Shown: positions 58,559-64,000 of the stretch, one piece after another
Position numbering within the stretch: position 1 is the stretch's first letter
Layout of the letters: every line of letters begins with the position of its first letter
From: Agromyces terreus
GTDB taxonomy: Bacteria; Actinomycetota; Actinomycetes; Actinomycetales; Microbacteriaceae
Direction: 5' to 3'
DNA length: 64,000 nucleotides
Assembly (NCBI RefSeq): GCF_009749465.1
Contig: NZ_WBIS01000002.1
Span: 1-64,000 of the forward strand
Position numbers and translations under genes: made by a program
The notes under the pieces: generated by a model
Seen by the model: only the letters and a program-made list of their open reading frames with translations
Database searches by the model: none
What the model was told of the DNA's origin: nothing

Positions 58559-59830
58559 TCAGCGACCCACGTAGTGCAGGATCCCGGCCATGGCCGCCCG
58601 CGCTCCGGTCACGACCGCGCTGCGCGCATTCGGCTTGAAGAACGGCGAGTGGTTCGCGGCGGGCATCTCTCCGCTCGCGAGATCGGCCAGCGGGAGGCAT
58701 CCGAAGCCCCAGAAGACCACGGGCACGCCGATCGCGTCGCCGAGCCAGCCGGCGTCCTCGGAGCCCATGCCCATCTTCTCGTTCAGGATGCGACCCTCGC
58801 CGAACTCGGCCTCGAGCGCGGCCGTCACGGCCAGCGTGTGCTCGGGGTCGTTGTAGAGGCGCGGGAAGTTGTTGATCGGCTCGATCGTGGGCTCTGGCGC
58901 TCCGGATGCCGCCGCTTCAGCGGAGACGATGCGGCGGATCGCGGACAGCACCTGATCGCGGGTCGTCTCATCGGGCGTGCGCACGTTGACCGTGAACTCG
59001 GCCGACTCGGGGATGATGTTCTCCTTCAGGCCTGCGTGGAACGTGCCGACCGTGACGACCGCAGGCGTGCGCGGCGCGAGCTCGCGCGAGACGATCGTCT
59101 GCAGGCGCAGCACCGTCGAGGACGCCTGCACGATCGGGTCGATCGCCATCTCGGGCGAGGAGCCGTGCGCCTGCTTCCCGTGCACCGTGATGCGCCACGA
59201 ATCGGCCAGCATCGCCATCGACCCCTCGGAGATGAAGACGACGTTCTCGGGCAGCGGCCCGACGTGCTGGGCGAGCACGACGCTCGGCTTCGGCGCCTTC
59301 CGCCAGAGGCCGTCATCGATCATGGCCTTCGCGCCGGCGGCCGTCTCCTCGGCGGGCTGGAAGACGAAGACGACCGTGCCGGCCCAGCTGTCGCGGCGCT
59401 CGAGCAGCAGCTGCACGGCGCCGAGCGCGGCGGTGATGTGGGTGTCGTGCCCGCAGCCGTGCATGACCGGGGCGGTGTCGCCGTTCGGCAGCGTGCCCGT
59501 CGCCGTGCTCGCGTAGTCGAGGCCGGTCTGCTCGAGGATCGGCAGGCCGTCGGTGTCGGCGCGGAACGCGATGACCGGCCCGTCGCCGTTTTCGAGCACG
59601 GCGACGACGCCGGTGCCGCCCGAGATGAACGACGCGACGCCCAGCTCGCCCAGCCGCTGCTGGATGAACGCGGCCGTCTCGGACTCGCACGAGGAGAGTT
59701 CGGGGTGCGCGTGCAGGTGCCGGTAGATCGCGATGTGCTCCTCGATGAATTTCTCGGAGAGCTCGGTCGGGTGCGAGGCATCCGCTGCGCTGGCGAGGCC
59801 CGCGAGGGCTCCGGCGATGGTGTCGGTCAT
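58559..59830 (-). CDS. M20-family amidohydrolase (hippurate/N-acyl amino acid hydrolase-like)
   Basis: A 423-residue zinc amidohydrolase of the M20D group. Metal-binding motifs: MHGCGHDTHITAALGA and QPAEETAAGAKAMIDDGL, plus the dimerisation domain with ITVHGKQAHGSSPEMAIDP. It probably removes an acyl or aryl group from an N-substituted amino acid. ATG at 59830 has AGGAAG just before it. It is 95 bp after a gene for a small membrane protein and 3 genes from a DUF5058-type transporter-like protein. A role in importing and cleaving an N-acyl amino acid is inferred. Confidence 0.9.
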   Translation of the reverse strand: MTDTIAGALAGLASAADASHPTELSEKFIEEHIAIYRHLHAHPELSSCESETAAFIQQRLGELGVASFISGGTGVVAVLENGDGPVIAFRADTDGLPILEQTGLDYASTATGTLPNGDTAPVMHGCGHDTHITAALGAVQLLLERRDSWAGTVVFVFQPAEETAAGAKAMIDDGLWRKAPKPSVVLAQHVGPLPENVVFISEGSMAMLADSWRITVHGKQAHGSSPEMAIDPIVQASSTVLRLQTIVSRELAPRTPAVVTVGTFHAGLKENIIPESAEFTVNVRTPDETTRDQVLSAIRRIVSAEAAASGAPEPTIEPINNFPRLYNDPEHTLAVTAALEAEFGEGRILNEKMGMGSEDAGWLGDAIGVPVVFWGFGCLPLADLASGEMPAANHSPFFKPNARSAVVTGARAAMAGILHYVGR

Positions 59831-59925
59831 GTCCGTCTTCCTGTCGGTGCTGGTGGTGCTGGGGTGTCGGTGGCGCTGGTTCGGCGGGGGATGCGTCGAG
59901 CTGAGCGGATGCCTCGTGGCCGGCG

Positions 59926-60543
59926 TCAGTCGGTGACGCCGGCGTCGGCGTACGACTCGGCGTCCGCTTCGGCGGGGGCCTTCGACTTGGGCTTGATCAG
60001 GAACGAGACGAGCTGGGGGATCATCGCGCCGAAGACGGCCGGAAGGATGAAGGCCTGCACGGTCTCGATGACCTCGCCAGGAATGAGGCTCAGCAGCCAG
60101 GTGCCGAGCAGGCCGACGATCACGATGAGCGTGATCAGGTGCACGATCACCGCGCCGATGATGGCGGATCCCGAGATGAACTCGGCCCGCTTCGTGCCGG
60201 CCTTGGCGCCGAGCTTGTTCTGCGCGACGATGCTCGCGGGGAGCAGCTTGTTGCCGATGTTGCCGATCATGAACGCCTGGTACATCGCCGACTTGCCGAG
60301 GATCGGGTAGTACATGATCGGCTCGATGATCGCCCCGATGCCGAGCAGCAGCGCGACCGCTCCGACCGCGGTCCAGAACTCTCCGGCCGTGATGCCGAGA
60401 CCGGTGCCGAATGCGACGAAGAACGCCGCCGCCATGGTGATGACGAGCCCGAGTCCGAGGGTGATGGGCCCCCAGATCGAGGTGGTGCGATCGAAGTCCG
60501 CGATGCTTCCGGAACGGACGGGGGCTGAGGTGCCGAGTGCCAT
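59926..60543 (-). CDS. Membrane protein of the M20 cassette (transporter partner)
   Basis: A 205-residue protein with five helices (GPITLGLGLVITMAAAFFVAF, GEFWTAVGAVALLLGIGAII and others) separated by polar loops. It has MYYPILGKSAMYQAFMIGNIGNK, conserved in companions of DUF5058 proteins. It resembles a half-transporter subunit, and it sits between the DUF5058-like gene (36 bp upstream) and the M20 hydrolase. No known family name is certain; the ATG at 60543 with GGAAGG upstream is good. Confidence 0.65.
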   Translation of the reverse strand: MALGTSAPVRSGSIADFDRTTSIWGPITLGLGLVITMAAAFFVAFGTGLGITAGEFWTAVGAVALLLGIGAIIEPIMYYPILGKSAMYQAFMIGNIGNKLLPASIVAQNKLGAKAGTKRAEFISGSAIIGAVIVHLITLIVIVGLLGTWLLSLIPGEVIETVQAFILPAVFGAMIPQLVSFLIKPKSKAPAEADAESYADAGVTD

Positions 60544-60579
60544 GGGAATGCCTTCCTGGGTCGAATCGATGCGGTCGGG

Positions 60580-61311
60580 TCAGCTCACCGCGACGGCGGC
60601 GCCGACGAGGAGGGAGCCGAAGATGGCGATGCCGAGACCCCACTCGCGCAGCCAGTGCACACCCCACTTCATCGCGGCCAGGAGGCAGGCGCCGCCGATG
60701 ACCGCGCTGACCACGAGCACGATGCCGTTGATCGGCGACTTGCCGACCTCGCTGATGATGAGGAACGCGAAGGCGAGCGGGAGCACGACGAGCGGCGCGA
60801 TCGCCATGACCTTCGGGTTGACCTTGCGCAGGACCTTGCCCGTCTGGTTGAACAACGGCGTGATGATGAGGGCGGAGACCATCCACAGCACGCCGAGCAC
60901 GCACATGGCGGCGAACGAGATGGCGAACACCTTCGCGGTGTAGCCGTCGCCGCCGAGCGAGGCGCCCACGGTCGAGGCGCCGATTCCGGCGGCGGCGACG
61001 TCGTACGGCGCGGAGCCGACGAGACCGATGCGCGTGAGCACGGCCGGGGTGCCGAACAGCGGGAGCAGCGAGAGCGCGACGAGCGCGACGGCGAGCGACG
61101 GCCCGATCGCGGCGACGGCGCCGGTGCGCACCGCCTGCGTCACCTCGGCCTGGGTGAGTTCGGCCGCCGTGGCCGACTTCCGGATGGCCCTGAGGTAGAT
61201 GACCGACTGGAGCACGATGACCGCGAAGACCGCGACCGCCAACGCCCAGAGGATCGGATGGAAGGCGATCGCCGTGAGGTCGCCGCCGGTTGACACTACC
61301 CTAAGAGCCAT
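60580..61311 (-). CDS. DUF5058-like membrane protein
   Basis: A 243-residue protein with about six helices (AFHPILWALAVAVFAVIVLQSV; GPSLAVALVALSLLPLFGTP; AISFAAMCVLGVLWMVSAL; AIAPLVVLPLAFAFLIISE). The assembled features match the DUF5058 family, which often accompanies amidohydrolases. It is the first gene of a three-gene reverse-strand operon with a small membrane partner and the M20 hydrolase. Start at 61311 with GGAGG four bases upstream; a GTG a few codons in is also possible. Probably a two-subunit importer with its partner (inference). Confidence 0.6.
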   Translation of the reverse strand: MALRVVSTGGDLTAIAFHPILWALAVAVFAVIVLQSVIYLRAIRKSATAAELTQAEVTQAVRTGAVAAIGPSLAVALVALSLLPLFGTPAVLTRIGLVGSAPYDVAAAGIGASTVGASLGGDGYTAKVFAISFAAMCVLGVLWMVSALIITPLFNQTGKVLRKVNPKVMAIAPLVVLPLAFAFLIISEVGKSPINGIVLVVSAVIGGACLLAAMKWGVHWLREWGLGIAIFGSLLVGAAVAVS

Positions 61312-61536
61312 GAGGCCTCCGCTTGATTGAGTGGCCGTTGTTTCGGATGAAACGGGACGATACGGCCGAAAAGTTTGTTGCACAAGAGCTGAGTGGCCAT
61401 TAGTCCACTCTTTCGGTGTTTCCGGTGACGACCGCGAATGTGAATTGCGTGTGACGATTCCGCGTGTGACACTTACTTCCCGAACGCCACTTGGTTTTGG
61501 TGTTCGGCTCGATCCACGTGAGACGAAGGAGTTTCC
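61312..61536. other. Divergent regulatory region between DUF5058-like gene and esterase
   Basis: A comparatively AT-rich 225-bp gap. It holds the inverted repeat GAGTGG-N8-CCACTC (61391-61410), GTTTC-N4-GAAAC (about 61340-61353), direct repeats GAGTGGCC (61329 and 61391) and a repeat of GTGTGAC (about 61450, 61464). These are candidate operator sites; no clear -35/-10 pair was fixed for either gene. Confidence 0.4.
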
Positions 61537-62760
61537 ATGTCGTTCCGCCTGTCCTTGCGCTGGGGAGCGGGCGCAGCCGCGGCCCTGGCCGCCGCCGCAC
61601 TCGTCGGCCTGACCGCCCTCCCCGCGGCTGCGGCCCCGACTGCCGGACCCGCCGCTGCGTCGGTCGCAGCCCACCCCGGCAAGGGCGGCGCGTCCTGCTC
61701 GCGCACCCTGCCCACCGGCACGTCGACCCTCGCCGTCCCGTTCGACGGGGAGAGCTTCCAGGTGCGCGTCCACGTGCCGACGTCCGACGCGCGGCGCGAC
61801 CTGCCGCTCGTGCTCGACCTGCACGGCTCGAACAACAACGGCGACCTGCAGGCATCCGTCTCGGGTCTCGACGCCATCGCCGACGCGGAGCGCTTCATCG
61901 TCGCCGAGCCGACCGGCGACCTCGCGTTCCCTGCCACGCTTCCGGGCGGCAACTGGGCGTGGAACGTGCCCGGCGTGCCGCTGACCTCCGGCGACATCCC
62001 CGGCGCCGACGCCCGCGACGACCTCGCCTACCTGACCGCCGTGGTCGACGCGATCGACTCCGCCGGCTGCGTCGACGACGCCCGCGTGTACGCGACGGGC
62101 TATTCGGGTGGCGGCCGCATGGCCTCCGCCCTCGCCTGCGCCGAATCCGACGTCTTCGCCGCGATCGCCCCGGTCGACGGCCTGCGCGCCGGCCGAGCGG
62201 ATGCCGCGAACCTCGCCACCATCGAAACCGGGACGTGCGACCCGGTGAACCCCGTACCCGTCATCACCTTCCACGGCACCGCCGACCCCGTGAACCTCTA
62301 CGACGGCAACGCCGACCCCCGGTGGGGATACTCCGTCGAGGTCGCGACGGCCGCCTGGGCCGACATCAACGGATGCCGCCGCGGCCCCGTCTCGACGACC
62401 GTCAGCGACGAGGTGACGAAGCTCGCGTGGTCGAAGTGCGCCAACGGCGCCGACGTCGTGCTCTACCGCGTCACCGACGGCGGGCACACCTGGCCCGGCA
62501 GCCCGATCGACATGAACGGGTTCGGCATGGGCTCCATGACCACCGACATCAGCGCCTCGCAGCTCATGTGGGACTTCTTCGAGCAGCACGCGCTCGACAC
62601 GAAGCACCCGCGCGATACGCACGGCTCGGCCGGCCACGGCGGCTGGAACCACAGCGGGTCGCACCACGGCACGCACAAGGGCGGCTCGCAGCACGGCTCC
62701 GACAAGGGCGGCTCGCAGCAGGGCGGCTCGCAGCAGGGCGGCTCGCGGCACCGCTCCTGA
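61537..62760 (+). CDS. Secreted PHB-depolymerase/feruloyl-esterase-like hydrolase
   Basis: A 407-residue secreted alpha/beta hydrolase of the LpqC/PHB depolymerase-esterase type. Signal peptide RWGAGAAAALAAAALVGLTALPAAAA (about 1-33). Catalytic Ser in the elbow ATGYSGGGRMAS, an acid in ITFHGTADPVNLYDG, and His in DGGHTWPGSP. The disulfide-like cysteines (SCSR, GCVD, ACAE, GCRR, KCAN) fit an exported enzyme. The C-terminal ~45 residues are His/Gly/Ser/Gln rich repeats (GGSQHGS, GGSQQ) of unknown role. The ATG at 61537 follows GAAGGAG. Confidence 0.85.
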   Translation: MSFRLSLRWGAGAAAALAAAALVGLTALPAAAAPTAGPAAASVAAHPGKGGASCSRTLPTGTSTLAVPFDGESFQVRVHVPTSDARRDLPLVLDLHGSNNNGDLQASVSGLDAIADAERFIVAEPTGDLAFPATLPGGNWAWNVPGVPLTSGDIPGADARDDLAYLTAVVDAIDSAGCVDDARVYATGYSGGGRMASALACAESDVFAAIAPVDGLRAGRADAANLATIETGTCDPVNPVPVITFHGTADPVNLYDGNADPRWGYSVEVATAAWADINGCRRGPVSTTVSDEVTKLAWSKCANGADVVLYRVTDGGHTWPGSPIDMNGFGMGSMTTDISASQLMWDFFEQHALDTKHPRDTHGSAGHGGWNHSGSHHGTHKGGSQHGSDKGGSQQGGSQQGGSRHRS

Positions 62761-62772
62761 CGGATGCCGGCA

Positions 62773-62806
62773 CGGCCGGGCGCCCCGGAATCGGCGCGCC
62801 CGGCCG
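62773..62806 (+). terminator. Terminator of the esterase gene
   Basis: A perfect 11-bp GC stem (CGGCCGGGCGC / GCGCCCGGCCG) with a 12-base loop, 13 bp after the stop codon. Without U tract, as in other terminators here. Confidence 0.65.
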
Positions 62807-62940
62807 CAGCGGTCGTCGGACGGATCCCGTCGCCCCGGGCGCCTGCGGGCGAGGCGCTCGATGCGCCGGGCCGGTGCTCGATGCGCCGCCTGGATGCAGG
62901 GTTCCGTGCCGACCGAAGGGGAACATCGGTGCGACATTCT

Positions 62941-62981
62941 TCGAACACACCTTCGAATCTCGGCCGATTCTCCGCTAGAAT
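62941..62981 (+). promoter_or_regulatory. SOS (LexA) box and leaderless promoter
   Basis: TCGAAC-ACAC-CTTCGA (62941-62956) matches the actinobacterial LexA box TCGAAC-N4-GTTCGA at all but one arm position. It also extends to a TTCGAA-N6-TTCGAA repeat. A -10 TAGAAT (62976-62981) follows at 18-19 bp and stands six bases before the ATG at 62988. LexA would cover the -35 region. Confidence 0.75.
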
Positions 62982-62987
62982 CGAACC

Positions 62988-64000
62988 ATGACCAGCCCAC
63001 CCGTCGCACTCCGCGAATTCGCAGAGGCATGCGACGAGGTGCTCCGGGCGTGGGCTGGCGCGCTGGTCGCACACCCAGGTGACGCGCCCTCCGCCGACGC
63101 GGGCTCCGACGTGCGCGCCATGAGCGATGACGGGCTCGTCCGGGCGACCGAAGCACTCGCCCGACTCGGTCGACGCGTCGAGGCGCTGCAGGCGCGGTGC
63201 GCGGCCGGCGTCGCCGAGCGCTCGAGCGGGGTCGACCCGCAGGCGAGCCTTGCGCGCAAGCACGGGCATTCCTCTCCCGAACGGCTCATCGCGCAGGCGA
63301 CCGGCGGGCGATACGCCGATGCAGCCCGGCTCGTGGCCGTCGGCCAGGCGACGAGCACCCGTGCGAGTTTCGCCGGCGACCCCCTGGCGCCCCGACACCC
63401 GCACGTCGCCGACGCACTCGACCGCGGTGCGATCGGCGTCTCTGCGGCCGAGGTGATCCGACGCTTCACCGACGGGCTGGCCACACGATGCGAACGCGCC
63501 GACCTCGAGGCATCGGAGCGATGGCTCGTCGAACGCGCACCCCAGGTCGGCATCGACGGCCTGGTCCGCCTGATCAAACAGCTCGAAGCCCGACTCGATC
63601 CCGAGGGCGTGAAGCCCCGTGAAGACGAACTGCGGGCTCGACGCGGCCTGTCCATCTGGGAAGACGCATCGGGCGTCATCAACCTCAAGGGCGCCTTCGA
63701 TCCCGTCAACGGCGCCCCGATCAAGCTTGCGATCGAGACCCTCGTCGGGGTCGAGCTTCGCCGTGCACGCGACGCGAAGCGTCCGTTCGGGTCGGCCGAC
63801 GACGGTGAGATCGATGGGGTCGGCACCGATGGGGTCGGCATCGGTCCGGGCGACACCGGTCCTGGTGGCACCGGTCCTGGCGGCACCGATCCGGTGATGG
63901 GCGAGGTGCGTACCATTCAGCAGCTCAACGCCGACGCGCTCGCCGACATCGCGCGTCTCTCCTTGACGAGCAAGCAGGCCCCGGCGGCACTGCGGGCGGT
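62988..64000 (+). CDS. DUF222/HNH (13E12-type) protein, truncated by window end
   Basis: At least 337 residues, open at the end of the window. It shows the DUF222 helical domain: REFAEACDEVLRAW, LVRATEALARLGRRVEALQARCAAGV, AAEVIRRFTDG, then PREDELRARRGLSIWED and INLKGAFDPVNGAPI. Family members end in an HNH nuclease domain, not seen here because the sequence stops. A Gly/Asp/Thr repeat (about residues 265-305, GVGTDGVGIGPGDTGP) is an unusual insertion in the expected linker. ATG at 62988 is leaderless and SOS-boxed. Mycobacterial 13E12 proteins are likewise LexA controlled. Complete product unknown. Confidence 0.82.
   Translation, partial: MTSPPVALREFAEACDEVLRAWAGALVAHPGDAPSADAGSDVRAMSDDGLVRATEALARLGRRVEALQARCAAGVAERSSGVDPQASLARKHGHSSPERLIAQATGGRYADAARLVAVGQATSTRASFAGDPLAPRHPHVADALDRGAIGVSAAEVIRRFTDGLATRCERADLEASERWLVERAPQVGIDGLVRLIKQLEARLDPEGVKPREDELRARRGLSIWEDASGVINLKGAFDPVNGAPIKLAIETLVGVELRRARDAKRPFGSADDGEIDGVGTDGVGIGPGDTGPGGTGPGGTDPVMGEVRTIQQLNADALADIARLSLTSKQAPAALRA

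Noticed and set aside
1-64000. tRNA, rRNA, IS element or prophage
   Set aside because: No cloverleaf with CCA end, rRNA-like conserved segment, transposase, integrase or phage structural gene was recognised. Absence in a visual reading is not proof.

Overview
The window is GC-rich actinobacterial chromosome. It has GTG and TTG starts, ATGA/GTGA gene overlaps, a PurF/PurM/DUF3073 neighbourhood, a DtxR-type iron box, a mycobacterial-type SOS box and many 13E12-like (DUF222) features. Gene content and the heavy use of the word GGATGCC/GGCATCC suggest the family Microbacteriaceae (Agromyces- or Microbacterium-like). That placement is an inference from gene content, not a phylogeny. No tRNA, rRNA, IS element, prophage or CRISPR array was seen.

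Layout. 0.2-5.3 kb: a DUF1801 protein, then a TetR repressor with its operator and a heterodimeric ABC exporter. 5.3-11.7 kb: an RND efflux pump, divergent from two secreted repeat-rich proteins; the second is a wall-anchored chaplin-like protein. 11.7-18 kb: regulator-rich region with a MocR/YczE pair, a TipA-like MerR regulator, a DUF4097-PadR operon, a GNAT enzyme and two CrcB fluoride exporters. 18-21.5 kb: a KimA-like K+ transporter and a flavoprotein. 21.6-27.2 kb: purine block 1 (DUF3073, LLM oxidoreductase, purM, purF and small proteins). 27.3-34 kb: iron-regulated heme uptake (HtaA-type surface protein divergent from HmuTUV). 34-37.5 kb: an orphan Imm-5-like protein, a sterol-carrier-like protein, purD and purC. 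38-42.3 kb: a double-VOC dioxygenase, then a tryptophan-to-anthranilate operon (kynA, amidohydrolase, kynU). 43-46.5 kb: PadR-controlled MFS pump, purS and purQ. 46.6-56 kb: MscS channel, acyl-CoA ligase, DUF2254 and DUF389 membrane proteins, katA with its Fur-family regulator, apt and DUF3817. 56-62.8 kb: MFS pump, double-HTH Lrp regulator, M20 amidohydrolase with two membrane proteins, and a secreted esterase. The window ends inside an SOS-box-controlled DUF222/HNH gene.

How the genes work together. De novo purine synthesis is spread over three places (purM/purF, purD/purC, purS/purQ) plus the salvage gene apt; purL is not in the window. Heme capture and import form one iron-regulated divergent unit. 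The kynurenine operon lacks a recognisable KynB formamidase but has a complete metal-dependent hydrolase exactly where one is needed. Several regulator/target pairs show their own palindromic operator.

Architecture. About a dozen genes have a TANNNT -10 box ending 6-8 bases before the start codon, which predicts leaderless mRNAs. Two families of intergenic inverted repeats recur: GGTCGAGGAG..CTCCTCGACC at four loci, and CTGCAGGAAACGAGG at two convergent junctions.
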